Assembly (NCBI RefSeq): GCF_003710085.1
Contig: NZ_CP033324.1
Coordinates: forward strand, 3,535,501 to 3,599,500
Length of the DNA stretch: 64,000 nt
Direction: 5' to 3'
Source: Nocardioides pantholopis
GTDB taxonomy: Bacteria; Actinomycetota; Actinomycetes; Propionibacteriales; Nocardioidaceae
Part shown: positions 47,209 through 57,100 of the stretch, in pieces
Layout: the number at the start of each line of letters is the position of its first letter
Position numbering within the stretch: position 1 is the first letter of the stretch
Translations under genes and position numbers: made by a program
The notes under the pieces: generated by a model
What the model was told of the DNA's origin: nothing
The model's input: only the letters and a program-made list of their open reading frames with translations
Database searches by the model: none

Positions 47209-48705
47209 CTATTGGGCGGGCGTCCCGACCCAGGGCCGCGGATCGCGACGCCGTAAAGGCGCCCCCGCGTTCTGAATCGGACCGTCTGGCGACAGGGAAG
47301 TATCCACCCCGCTCGCAAAGCCCGGCCCGGACTCCGACTGTTCACGGAACCCAGGCCTGGAACCCCGCCTCACCGAGTGGTCCACGGAGGTCACCATGAG
47401 CTTTTGGCCGGCCCCGTCGCTCGTGCAGTCGACGGGCCTGTTGGAATGCGTTGCGTCCAAGCTTCCCGCAATCAGCACGCCCATGGTCAACCAGATAAGC
47501 GGGGTAGAGAGCGCGGGCTCAGCGAGGCTCTTCGCGATAAGGAGCGCTAGCCAAGCCCACGCGGCGGCGCGAGTCGAAGCCGAGGAGAACCGCCCACGCA
47601 AAGTTCGGGTCATCACCAGAATGAAGAGTGTTGCTCCAACGACGCCGGTGCAGGACAGCAACATTGTCACAAAGCTTGATGGACGATTCGCTCCCAGACC
47701 GACACCGATCCCCAATGTCTCACCCACGAGTTTCAGCGAGAATATATCCGATGCAAATCGGTTCGCGGCTGATTCAGTGTCGAACTTCTCCGTGATCTCC
47801 AGCAGAAAGGCGTCCGCAAAGCCAGCAAGCCATATGGTTCCGACCAAGGGCGCCATACCTACGACCAACCCGGGGTGAAGTCCGCCTCGGCCAAAAACGA
47901 AACGCCAAAATTGTACCGCCAGGACACTAACGACAATAACGACGGCTGCTAGTGCGGCGGTCCCGGAACTCGCGAGCAGCAACTGCCAGAGCGCGAGAGC
48001 GAGCATTACGCCTGATACCCATCGATAGCGCATGGAGTCGACAAGGCGAAATGCGTAGAACGTCGCAGCCGCGACCGCGAAGACGGCGAGATTGGAAGGC
48101 TCTGCAAACGTCCCAAAGAATCGGGTTTCGAAGGGATTGTAGGAGGCGGTGGCGGAGTTTTGGAATTGACCGTTCGGCCAAACTAGTCCTGCCGACTCAA
48201 CTATGATTCTGAGGAAGCCGAGGCCAATACCCACCCCAAACGCGGCGTGCAATACCGCGAGAGTCGCTCGCTCCTTAGCAAGGTAGACGGCGACGCCCAC
48301 CCCAATAACCAGGTACGCCAGTTGGGCAACCATAGAAGGAGTGTATTTGAGTGGCGCGGGATCGATAATCTGCGCATCGATTCCAGCTCGCGGAAGCAGA
48401 ATCCGCACGCCCTCGAAGAGGGACGGTCCGCAAACCGTAACGGCAAACACGACCACCACGAAGAGGGCGAGCACTGGCCAGACTGGATGGGGAACCTGCC
48501 GCCCCCGCTTTATAATAGCCAGGACGAGGGCGATAACGCCGAGGACATAAAATGGTGCGACCGTCGTCGTCTCGCCAACTGTGATTGCGGCGGTCGTCGG
48601 CAGCGCCGCTGATGCTCCGAGCGCAAATGGGAATAGGTTACGGCGGGTGACCAGTCCGACGCAGATCACCGCCAGGATGGCAAACCCGACAACGCTGACC
48701 GTCAC
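47209..48705 (-). CDS. Wzy-like O-antigen/capsule polymerase
   Basis: 498 residues with about eleven membrane helices. The central part SYNPFETRFFGTFAEPSNLAVFAVAAATFYAF and the flanking helices resemble the O-antigen ligase/polymerase superfamily; sequence identity in this family is always low, so the call rests on topology and context. It would join repeat units at the outer face of the membrane. The last 75 or so residues are hydrophilic (SVDHSVRRGSRPGFREQ to PWVGTPAQ), unusually long for this family. Between it and the glycosyltransferase operon are 283 bases with no gene seen. Confidence 0.7.
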   Translation of the reverse strand: MTVSVVGFAILAVICVGLVTRRNLFPFALGASAALPTTAAITVGETTTVAPFYVLGVIALVLAIIKRGRQVPHPVWPVLALFVVVVFAVTVCGPSLFEGVRILLPRAGIDAQIIDPAPLKYTPSMVAQLAYLVIGVGVAVYLAKERATLAVLHAAFGVGIGLGFLRIIVESAGLVWPNGQFQNSATASYNPFETRFFGTFAEPSNLAVFAVAAATFYAFRLVDSMRYRWVSGVMLALALWQLLLASSGTAALAAVVIVVSVLAVQFWRFVFGRGGLHPGLVVGMAPLVGTIWLAGFADAFLLEITEKFDTESAANRFASDIFSLKLVGETLGIGVGLGANRPSSFVTMLLSCTGVVGATLFILVMTRTLRGRFSSASTRAAAWAWLALLIAKSLAEPALSTPLIWLTMGVLIAGSLDATHSNRPVDCTSDGAGQKLMVTSVDHSVRRGSRPGFREQSESGPGFASGVDTSLSPDGPIQNAGAPLRRRDPRPWVGTPAQ

Positions 48706-48954
48706 TGTACGACCGTCCTATGCGCGGGGGTATCAAGTTGGACAACGCCTCTATCGCGCAAATCGGCGGTCCCGGTGCCTCGCGAGACCAAGGCGGGGGG
48801 GAGATGATGAGCCGCCCGGAGGGGTTCAGCTGCTCCTTGGACCGCAGGTCTGGCCCGGTATCGGCAGCATTGTCCGCTGTTCATCCGGCAAGAACCCCTC
48901 TGTTTCGGCCCGGTAGGACAAACAAGCCTGTCCCGATCGTGTTGGCGCGATCGA

Positions 48955-50325
48955 TCACGCCGAAGCGTTGTCGGGGGCGTAGCCGTAGCCGTAGCCGTAG
49001 CCGTAGCCACCGGCACCGCGGCCAGTCGGAACCATGTTGAGCACTACCCCGACAGGGCGAGCGCCGACCTGCTCCAGGCGCTGAATGGCCTGGGCGAACT
49101 GCTCCTTGGTCGTCTTGCCGTGGCGTGCGATCACCAAGGCACCGTCCGCGTGCGTCGCGAGGAGCGCGGCGTCCGTCACCGGGAGTAGCGGTGGCGCGTC
49201 GATGATGACGATGTCGTAGCGTTCCCGAACTTCGACGAGCAGGTCCGCCATCGCTTTCGACTGGAGCAGCTCGGCGGGGTTCGGCGGCACAGCTCCGCTA
49301 GCCAGAAGATGCAGGTCGGTCTCGGCATGCTTCTGGATCGCCTCGTCGAGGCTCACCTTGCCGACCAGCACCGTGGTGACGCCCACCGCGTTGTCGAGGC
49401 CGAGCTCAGCGGATGCCTTGGGACGGCGCAGGTCCGCCTCGATCAACAGCGTTCGCTTGCCGGCTTGGGCCAGCGTCAGGGCAAGGTTCAGCGACGTGGT
49501 CGTCTTCCCCTCCCCCGGCAGGCTCGAGGTGATGACGAAGACCTTGTCCTGACCGTCCACGTCGACGAACTGCATGTTCGTCCGGAGGACCCGGAAAGCC
49601 TCGACCCGCGGGGCATGCGGGGCTAGCGAGGTCACCAGGGGCTTCGACTTCGTGGCCGGGTCGTACGTGATGGCCCCGAGGACGGCGGCGTCGGTGGCCT
49701 GCGCCGTGTCGTCCGGGCCCTTGATCGTCATGTCGAGCAGGTCCCGAAGCACGGCAAGACCGACGCCGAGCAACAGACCCAGGACCAGGCCGAGCCCGAG
49801 GTTGCGCGGCCAGCTGGGCGAGACGGGGGCGTCGGAGAACGACGCCGCGTCCACGATCGTCGCCTTGACCGGCGCCTGGGTGCCGCCAGGCGGCGTCTCG
49901 AGTTCCCGCACCATCTCGACGAGTTGCTCGGCGTAGGCCTGCGCGATCCGCTGCGCCCGAGCGGCGTCCGAGTCGCGGACCTCGAGGCTGAGGTTCACGG
50001 TGTCCACCACGACGGACGCGCTGACCTGGCCGACGAGCTCCCCGGCCTCGGCCTCGAGATCGAGGTCGTCAACCACCCGGGTCGCGAGCTCCCGGCTGGT
50101 GATCAGGTCCGCGTAGGACTTGACCCGCTGCGCCGAGAACTGGCCGCCCTGGAAGACGGCGGACTGGTCCCCCTCAGACGTGGAGACGAAGAGCCGTGCG
50201 CTCGAGGCGTACTGCGGTGTCTGGGCGGCGGTGGCGGCGGCGGCGAGCGCCGTCCCGACGACCGCGACCAGCAGGATGGATACCCACCGACGTCGCAGGA
50301 TCCTGATGTAGTCCCGAAGCTCCAT
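48955..50325 (-). CDS. Wzz-type chain-length determinant fused to BY-kinase (tyrosine autokinase)
   Basis: 456 residues. The N-terminal Wzz domain has two membrane helices (VSILLVAVVGTALAAAATAA near 14 and LGLGLVLGLLLGVGLAVL near 175) around an extracytoplasmic segment. The kinase domain follows: Walker A SSLPGEGKTTTS, Walker A' LLIEADLRRP, Walker B VIIDAPPLLP. The C-terminus ends GGYGYGYGYGYAPDNASA, a tyrosine cluster for autophosphorylation, encoded by a GGCTAC repeat. BY-kinases control polysaccharide chain length and export by cycles of phosphorylation; the partner phosphatase may be the CysC-linked domain at 31 kb. It is divergent from nothing and faces the polymerase gene. Confidence 0.92.
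   Translation of the reverse strand: MELRDYIRILRRRWVSILLVAVVGTALAAAATAAQTPQYASSARLFVSTSEGDQSAVFQGGQFSAQRVKSYADLITSRELATRVVDDLDLEAEAGELVGQVSASVVVDTVNLSLEVRDSDAARAQRIAQAYAEQLVEMVRELETPPGGTQAPVKATIVDAASFSDAPVSPSWPRNLGLGLVLGLLLGVGLAVLRDLLDMTIKGPDDTAQATDAAVLGAITYDPATKSKPLVTSLAPHAPRVEAFRVLRTNMQFVDVDGQDKVFVITSSLPGEGKTTTSLNLALTLAQAGKRTLLIEADLRRPKASAELGLDNAVGVTTVLVGKVSLDEAIQKHAETDLHLLASGAVPPNPAELLQSKAMADLLVEVRERYDIVIIDAPPLLPVTDAALLATHADGALVIARHGKTTKEQFAQAIQRLEQVGARPVGVVLNMVPTGRGAGGYGYGYGYGYAPDNASA
48979..49008. repeat. Hexanucleotide microsatellite in the BY-kinase gene
   Basis: Five perfect tandem copies of GTAGCC (GGCTAC on the coding strand) at 48979-49008, each encoding Gly-Tyr. Gain or loss of a unit keeps the frame and changes the number of tyrosines. 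Confidence 0.9.
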
Positions 50326-50369
50326 CGCCTTAACTCACGTCCCTGTTCAGCTGCGTTGACATCGAATTC

Positions 50370-52118
50370 CTATCGGCAGGCGCTGGGGAGCGCCTTGACG
50401 TTGTCGGTCTTGTCGATCGTGGGCGTGACGGCCAGCACGCCGTCAGCGGTCTGCCCCTTGGCGCCGCGCATCGTCCAGGACAGGTCGACCTTCTCGCCGG
50501 GGGCGAGCTGCACGTAGGTCATGCCGACCTCGCGGCCGTCCAGGTCGACCTTGTCCAGCTCCATGGGCGCGCCGTTCCAGCGCAGCTCCCCGATCGCACC
50601 GCCAACCGGGGCGTAGAGCCGGAGGGTCACCAGCTGCTCACCGGCGTCGATGCCGAACTGCCCGCCACCGGTCACGTACGGCGGCAGCGACGCGGCGTCG
50701 CGGGGGGCGACCGACGACAGGCTCGCCTTCCCGGTGTAGCCCTGGACCCCGTCGGTGCACCAAGTCGCCTTGACGTCCACGTCGTAGCGCAGGAAGTAGG
50801 ACATCTTGGCGCCAGTGGTGTCGTCGAGCGTCACCATCACCTGGGGGGTCCTGTCGCTGTCCTGGGCCAGGCCGCCCGCCACGGCGGTGCCGTCGAGCGC
50901 GCGCTGCTCGGTCTCCTCGTAGGAGTGCACCAGCACCCGGCGCTCGCCGGCGGCCCGGTTCAGTGCCCGGATCACCCCGGCGCCGTCGGAGAGACCGGTG
51001 GTGAACCGCTGGAAAGCCGCGGCGGCGACCCGGCCGAAGAACACGTCCTGCTCGGCGGGATCGGTCAGCCGGAGGTAGACGTTGTGCAGCAACTCGTCCA
51101 CCAGGTTCTCCCCGGTGAGCTCGATGCCGTCCACGGTGACGCCGCCGACGGCCTCCAGCACGTAGGACAGGGCCACGGTGTCGACGAACAGGACGCCGTC
51201 CACCGCCTCGTCGGGGAACTCGCCGTTCCACCGGGCGCGCAGCAGGTCCGAGGCCCGGGCCGGGTCGGGGGTCATCGTGGCGTTGAGCGGGTAGGTGCCG
51301 AGCACCTCGCCGTACAGGTCGCGCTCCCCCTTGGTCAGCGGCAGGACCGGGGCCGGAGCCTCGCCAAGGGAGGAGACCGGGACCTGTCGGACCAGTCCGA
51401 CCTTGCCGTCCTGGGCGGTGACCACCGAGACCGATCCGGCCAGGCCGCCGGCCGCGCGGATCTCGGCGTTGTTCTGGAGCACGAGGAGGTACTGCCGCGG
51501 CTCTCCGTCCCCGAGCATCGTCGGCATCACCTCGAGGGCGGTGTCGGCGGAGGCCAGGAAGCCTCGGACCTCGCCGACCGTGGCGTCGAGCTCGCGGTAC
51601 TTGTCCCGCAGTCGGGTGATGTAGCCCGAGGAGTCCTCCTCGGCGAGCCGGTCCTCGGCGGCGGTCAGCGCCTCCAGGGCCTCACCGACCGGGGACCGCA
51701 GGTCCCGAAGCCCCTGGACCGGGACACCTCCGTTGCGGGGCAGCATCGTGTCGAAGTCGTCGGCAGCCGCCACCAGCGGCTCCAGCCCCCGGTCACCGAG
51801 ATCGGCGATCACGTCGCTCGCGACCCGAACGCCGCGGGCGTCGTCACCGAACACCGGCAGGTGGCTGAGCACGGACCAGGTGAGCCCCGAGGTGCGGTCG
51901 GCGGCGGCCCTGCTGTTCTGCCGCAGCGAGGCCAGGGAGCTGTCGAGCTGCTCCTGGTCGCCGGACCGAGCGGCGGACTGCAGGGAGTCGGCGTCGGCGA
52001 CGGCCGCGGTCAGGTCGTCGTTGACCCGCCAGGCCTGCCAGCCAGCCCAGACGGCTCCGAGGATGGCCAGGCCGAGAATCCCGAAGATGGCGACACGCCA
52101 ACCGCGCCGAGAAAGCAT
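50370..52118 (-). CDS. DUF4012 domain membrane-anchored protein
   Basis: 582 residues with one N-terminal membrane helix (VAIFGILGLAILGAVWAGW), leaving a large extracytoplasmic part. The DUF4012 core is QYLLVLQNNAEIRAAGGLAGSVSVV near residue 205 and a later YFLRYDVDVKATWCTDGVQGYTGKASLSS. The family occurs beside Wzz/BY-kinase genes in Actinobacteria and is related by fold to LytR-type or anchoring proteins; function is not defined. ATG 52118 (AGG eight bases upstream) is preferred over GTG 52127. It ends 44 bases before the BY-kinase start, suggesting an operon. Confidence 0.82.
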   Translation of the reverse strand: MLSRRGWRVAIFGILGLAILGAVWAGWQAWRVNDDLTAAVADADSLQSAARSGDQEQLDSSLASLRQNSRAAADRTSGLTWSVLSHLPVFGDDARGVRVASDVIADLGDRGLEPLVAAADDFDTMLPRNGGVPVQGLRDLRSPVGEALEALTAAEDRLAEEDSSGYITRLRDKYRELDATVGEVRGFLASADTALEVMPTMLGDGEPRQYLLVLQNNAEIRAAGGLAGSVSVVTAQDGKVGLVRQVPVSSLGEAPAPVLPLTKGERDLYGEVLGTYPLNATMTPDPARASDLLRARWNGEFPDEAVDGVLFVDTVALSYVLEAVGGVTVDGIELTGENLVDELLHNVYLRLTDPAEQDVFFGRVAAAAFQRFTTGLSDGAGVIRALNRAAGERRVLVHSYEETEQRALDGTAVAGGLAQDSDRTPQVMVTLDDTTGAKMSYFLRYDVDVKATWCTDGVQGYTGKASLSSVAPRDAASLPPYVTGGGQFGIDAGEQLVTLRLYAPVGGAIGELRWNGAPMELDKVDLDGREVGMTYVQLAPGEKVDLSWTMRGAKGQTADGVLAVTPTIDKTDNVKALPSACR

Positions 52119-52190
52119 TGTCTGCACCTAACATCGCTGGCCGACTCAATGGCCGACCGTTTAAAAGTCCGGAATGCGGCGTTCAAAGAT

Positions 52191-52223
52191 GAGGACCCCG
52201 GGCCGTGAGGCACCGGGGTCCTC
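52191..52223 (-). terminator. Hairpin terminator of the small secreted protein gene
   Basis: Arms GAGGACCCCGG (52191-52201) and CCGGGGTCCTC (52213-52223) form an 11-base-pair stem with an 11-base loop, 19 bases past the stop at 52242. On the minus strand it is followed by ATCTTTG, a weak U-tract. Confidence 0.7.
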
Positions 52224-52241
52224 GATCGAGGATCTAGAACG

Positions 52242-52646
52242 TCACTTGCGGACGGAGATCTTCGTCTTGCTCTTCGAGGCCTTGAAGACCGAGTTGCGCT
52301 TCGGGGCGAAGCGAACGACGACCTTGTAGGCGCCGGCCTTCTTCAGCTTGGAGGTCTTGACCTTGATGGTCTTGCCCTTGTAGTCGACGACCTTCTTGGA
52401 GACGATCTTGCCGGCCTTGTTCTTGACGACGACCGTGACCTTGCCCTTGGCCTTGGCGTTGCCCGCCCCGACCTTGACCTTGACGATGGCGGGCTTGCCG
52501 GCCTTGACCGGGGCCGGGGTGGTGACCGAGGAGACGGTCTTCACGGTGCCGGTGTAGGGGGCCGCGGTGGCGGCGGTGCCGGTCACGGCAACGAGGCCCG
52601 CGGTGGTCAGGGTGGCGGCGAAAACGCCGGCGATGAGCTTCTTCAT
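52242..52646 (-). CDS. Small secreted Ig-like, lysine-rich protein
   Basis: 134 residues. A signal peptide MKKLIAGVFAATLTTAGLVAVTGTAATA ends at an A-x-A site near residue 28. The mature part is a single beta-sandwich-like domain of about 100 residues, strongly basic (GKPAIVKVKVGAG, KVTVVVKNKAGKIVSKKV, YKVVVRFAP, FKASKSKTKISVRK), resembling bacterial Ig-like (Big) domains. It has its own terminator and a separate promoter region, so it can be expressed alone. It lies next to the DUF4012/BY-kinase genes; a role as extracellular or glycan-binding protein is a guess. Confidence 0.6.
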   Translation of the reverse strand: MKKLIAGVFAATLTTAGLVAVTGTAATAAPYTGTVKTVSSVTTPAPVKAGKPAIVKVKVGAGNAKAKGKVTVVVKNKAGKIVSKKVVDYKGKTIKVKTSKLKKAGAYKVVVRFAPKRNSVFKASKSKTKISVRK

Positions 52647-52798
52647 ATTGATGAACTTCCCGTCTTGCGGCGCTGGATTGCCGCGAAGTATGTGATGGCT
52701 GCAGAAGCAGACCACGGGGAAGCGCCCGACCGCACGGATATGGCAAAACATCTCAGACGATTCCGCGATCTTAGCGGCATTCTGTGGGGTAGGTCACA

Positions 52799-53641
52799 TC
52801 AATTCTGCTGCGTCGCCAGCATTTGTCGTGCCTGTTGCCCCGAAAGCGGCTTCCGCTGTGATAGTCGGCCCAGCTCGACAGCGCGCGCGACGAGCTGCTC
52901 GTTGTGCTCGACCGGGACTCCGCGGGCCAGGGTCAGCACGTCCTCCATGCCGACGCGCAGGTGCCCGCCCATCGACAGCGCGGCCAGGGCCACGGGCAGC
53001 GTCGAGCGGCCGATCCCGGTCGCCGACCAGCTGGTCACCTCGTCGGGGAGCAGCGCGACCGCCGCCACCAGCGCCGCCGCCGTGCCCGGCATGCCGCCCG
53101 GGACGCCCATCACGAAGTCGCAGTGCACCCGGCCGCCGTACGGCAGCCCGTGCTGGTCCAGCAGCCGGCGCAGTGCGTGGACGTGGCCGAGGTCGAAGAG
53201 CTCGAACTCCGGCACCACCTCGCGCTGCTGGGTCTGCTGGTAGAGCTCGCAGACGAACGGCCACGGGTTGAGGAAGACGTCGTCGCCGAAGTTCGTGGTG
53301 CCCATCGTCAGGCTGCACGAGTCCGGCCCGGCCTCGAGCACCCGCAGCCGGTCCTCGAGCGGGTCCTGCACCGACCCGCCCGTGGAGAGCTGGACCACCA
53401 GGCCGGTGCTCTCCCGCAGCGCCACGACGGTCTCGCGCAGCCGGCCCGGGTCAAGGGTGGGCCGGTGCTCCGCATCGCGCACGTGGACGTGGACCATCCC
53501 GGCGCCCGCCGCCTCGCACTCCACAGCTGTCACGACCAGCTCCTCCAGCGTCGTCGGCAGCTGCGGGCAGGCCTCCTTCGACGTCTCGGCCCCCGTCGGG
53601 GCGACCGTGATCAGCAGGCCGTCGGCGGGCAGGTCGGACAT
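52799..53641 (-). CDS. BKACE-family beta-keto acid cleavage enzyme (DUF849)
   Basis: 280 residues of the TIM-barrel family PF05853: [62 protein letters not shown] with the zinc-binding [23 protein letters not shown] region, and [26 protein letters not shown]. Members cleave a beta-keto acid with acetyl-CoA to acetoacetate and a new acyl-CoA (3-keto-5-aminohexanoate in lysine fermentation, other keto acids elsewhere). Substrate not predictable. The ATG at 53641 overlaps no neighbour; it is divergent from dtd by 34 bases. Confidence 0.88.
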   Translation of the reverse strand: MSDLPADGLLITVAPTGAETSKEACPQLPTTLEELVVTAVECEAAGAGMVHVHVRDAEHRPTLDPGRLRETVVALRESTGLVVQLSTGGSVQDPLEDRLRVLEAGPDSCSLTMGTTNFGDDVFLNPWPFVCELYQQTQQREVVPEFELFDLGHVHALRRLLDQHGLPYGGRVHCDFVMGVPGGMPGTAAALVAAVALLPDEVTSWSATGIGRSTLPVALAALSMGGHLRVGMEDVLTLARGVPVEHNEQLVARAVELGRLSQRKPLSGQQARQMLATQQN

Positions 53642-53663
53642 CTGGGCATCGTGCCAGATGCGG

Positions 53664-53669
53664 CAGGAT
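53664..53669 (+). promoter_or_regulatory. -10-like box before dtd
   Basis: CAGGAT, six bases before the GTG at 53676. Confidence 0.4.
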
Positions 53670-53675
53670 CCCACC

Positions 53676-54113
53676 GTGCGATCCGTGATCCAGCGAGTGC
53701 TGAGCGCCAGCGTGCGCGTCGACGGCGAGACCGTCGGCGCGATCGACCGACCCGGGCTGCTGGTCTACCTCGGCGTCACCCACACCGACGGCGACGCCGA
53801 CGTGGCGTGGACCGCCCGCAAGATCTGGGACCTGCGGCTGCTGCGCGAGGAGCGGTCGGCCTCCGACGTCGACGCACCCGTCCTCGTCGTCAGCCAGTTC
53901 ACGCTGTACGGCGACGCCCGCAAGGGCCGCCGCCCCACCTGGCAGGCCGCCGCTCCCGGGCCGGTCAGCGAGCCGGCGTACGAGGCGGTCTGTGCGGAGC
54001 TCGAGCGGCTGGGCGCCACGGTCGAGCGGGGCCGCTTCGGTGCCGACATGCAGGTGATGTCGGTCAACGACGGCCCGGTCACGCTGGTCCTCGACAGCCC
54101 CGCCACTCCCTAG
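53676..54113 (+). CDS. dtd: D-aminoacyl-tRNA deacylase
   Basis: 145 residues, the normal DTD length. [23 protein letters not shown] opens the protein; [20 protein letters not shown] contains the catalytic SQFTLYGD motif; the C-terminal [18 protein letters not shown] holds the cross-subunit GPVT motif. The enzyme removes D-amino acids (and glycine mischarged on tRNA-Ala) from tRNAs. The GTG lies directly behind a CAGGAT box. Its stop codon shares the sequence CTAG with the stop of the opposite-strand DUF11 gene, so the two genes overlap by four bases tail to tail. Confidence 0.95.
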   Translation: MRSVIQRVLSASVRVDGETVGAIDRPGLLVYLGVTHTDGDADVAWTARKIWDLRLLREERSASDVDAPVLVVSQFTLYGDARKGRRPTWQAAAPGPVSEPAYEAVCAELERLGATVERGRFGADMQVMSVNDGPVTLVLDSPATP

Positions 54114-57100
54114 CCCCGGTGCCTCGCCCCCCGGTTGCGGCGCAGCATCCAGACGCCCGCGGCCGCCAGCGCCAGCCCGAGCAGGGCCAGCAGCAGGCTG
54201 GGGCCGCCGGTGTCCGGCAGCACGCCGCCGGCGGCGTCGGCCTCGCCCTCGCCGGGCCTGCCGCCGGTACCGTGCTGGTCCGGCTCGTCCGGCTCGTCCG
54301 GCTCGTCCGGCTCGTCCACCTGGTCCGCCGGCGGGGCCTGCACCGAGAACGAGGCCTCGACGGCCTCCTCACGGCCGGCGACCGCCCGGGCGCCGCCGGT
54401 CACCCGGGCGACGTTGAGCACCTTCTCCTCCGGCTTGGCGGCGAGGGTCGTGACGAGCTGGAACGAGGCGGTCTCACCCACCGCGAGGCTGTCGGCGTAC
54501 GAGCACGTCGCCCGTCGCTCGCTGGTGGCGCACGACCACGGCCCGTTCGTCGCCGAGACCAGGCTCAGCGCCGGCGGCAGCGGGTCGTCCACCTGGATCG
54601 GCTCGACCGTGGCGCTCGGACCCTTGTTGGTCACCACGAGCTCGTAGACCACGCGGGTGCCGACCATCTCGATTGCGGTCTTCTCCAGAGCCAGTGCCAC
54701 CGTCGGCTCCACCGGCACCACGTCGGTGTCGGTGTCGTTGGCGGGGTCGGCGTCCACGGAGCCGCTGGTCACGACTGCAGAGTTCAGCACCGACGGGTAC
54801 GCCCCCGGGAGAACGTCGACCAGCAGGTCCACGCCGGCCGAGGCGCCCACCGCGAGAGCGTCGGCGAGCTCGCAGGTGAGCGTGCCGGCCTTCTCCTCGC
54901 AGGACCAGCCCGGCCCGGTCGCCGCGACGTACCGCAGTGAGATCGGCAGCGCGTCGGTCAGCGTGATCGGACCCGGCGCCGGCGTCGGGCCGTGGTTGGT
55001 CACCGTCAGCCGGTAGCGGCCCTGCTCCCCCACGACGAAGTCGGCGTCGTGCCGCTTGGTCACGGCCAGGTCGACCAGCGCGGGCACCGGGACCGTGTCG
55101 CTCGACCGGTTGTCGCCGGGGTCCGTGTCGTAGGTCGAGGTCGCGACCGTGGCGATGTTCTCGACCACCGGGTACGCCGCGGGCGTGACCGCGGCGACCA
55201 CCGTGACCGGGGCCGCCGTGGCGGCCGGGGCGAGCGGCCGGCCGAGCGTGCACGTGACCAGGGCGCCGGCGTCCGCGCACGACCACCCGGGTCCGTCGGC
55301 GGTGACCAGCGTCAGGCCGGCGGGCAGCCGGTCGGTGACGACGACGTCCCGGGCGGCCGAGGGGCCGTCGTTGGCGACTGTCAGCGTGAACGCGACATGC
55401 TTCCCGACCTGGACCGGCCCGGTGTGGGTCTTGACGACCGAGACGTCCGCGCGCTGCGCGAGCGTCACCTCGGCGGTGTCGGTGTCGTTGCCGGGCACCG
55501 GGTCGGTGGTGGCCGAGGAGACGGTGCCGGTGTTGAGGACCGGACCCGCGTCGGCATCGGCGAGCACCATGACCTGCAGGCTCAGCAGCGGCGCCCGACT
55601 GCCCGCGACCAGCCCGGTCGCCAGCGTGCAGGTGACCTCCTGCGTGTCGGCCGGGGCCACCGCGCAGGTCCAGGGCGCGGACGCCGAGAGGTAGCGCAGA
55701 CCCTCCGGCAGCACGTCGGTGACCGTCGTGGGGCCCACGCTGTCGGCGGGACCCTCGTTGGCCACCTGGAGCAGGAAGCTGGTCGGCTCCCCCGCGATCG
55801 CCTCCTCGGTCGGGTGGGTCTTGGTCAGGGCCAGGTCGGCCTCGGCCACCACGTCGACGTCGGCGTCGGCCTCGTTGCCGGCCGCGGTGTCCCCCGCCGT
55901 GGTCGTCGAGACCCGGGCGACGTTGCGCAGGGTGCTCCCGTCCGGAGTGCCAGCGGCGACCGCGGCGACCACGGTCACCGCCGGCGCGGACGTGCCCGCG
56001 GCGACCCGGTCCCGCGTGCAGGTCCCGTCGCCGCAGGTCCAGCCGGTGCCGGTGGCCGAGACCAGGCTCAGGCCCGCGGGCAGTACGTCGGTCACGGTGA
56101 CGCCGCGGGCGTCCGAGGGCCCGGTGTTGCTCACCGTGAGCGTGAACGTCGCGTTCGTCCCGGCACGGACCGGGTCGGGCCCGGTGGTCGTCTTCATGAC
56201 AGCCAGCTCGGCCCGCTCGGTGACCGGGGTGTCGGCGGTGTCGGCGTTGTTGGCCGGCGTGGGGTCCTGGGCCGGCCCGTCGACCGAGGCGTGGTTGACC
56301 AGCGTCGTCGTACCGGTCCCGGACGCGACCCGCCCGACGACAGTGATCGGCGCGGTGTCCGTGTCGGCACCCAGCGTGCCGGCACGGGTGCAGGTGACCT
56401 CAGCGCCGTCGGCGGCGGCGCTGCACGACCAGCCGGCGCCGGTCGCGCTGACGAAGGAGATCCCCTCGGGCAGCGCGTCGGTGACGACGATCGGGCCGGG
56501 CGACGTCGCCGGGCCGGCGTTGCGGACCTCGAGCCGGTAGCTGACGGTCTGGCCGGCGACGACCGGGCTGGTCTGGAGCGACTTCTCGATCCGCAGGTCG
56601 GCGCGGACCGCCACGGTGCTGTCGTCGTCCTCGGTGTTGTTGGCCGGGTTGGGGTCCGGCGTCGGCGACGACACGGTGGCGGTGTTCTCGACCGCGCCGG
56701 TCAGCTCCTCGTCGACGTCGACCTCGAGGTTCAGCGTCGTCGTGGCGGCGGCGTCCAGGCCGTCGGCCAGCGTGCAGGTGACGTCCTGGCCGGTGGCCCG
56801 GCAGGTCCAGTCGTCGGCCGAGCGCACCCCGGCGTACGTCAGCGACGGCGGCAGCGTGTCGGTGACCGTGACCGGTCCCGCCGCGTCGGAGGGTCCGACG
56901 TTGACGACCTCGATCTCGTAGACGCCCTGCTCCCCCGCCTCGGGGGCCGTGGTCGCGGTCTTCTCGAGGGCGAGGTCGGCGCTGGGGGCCACGGTCCGGC
57001 TGACAGTGCTCGAGTCCGCGGACTCCGCGCCGCTCGTCGGGTCGGTGGGCTCGGAGACCGTGGCGGTGTTGGCGACCGCGCCGGTCACGGAGCTGGCGAC

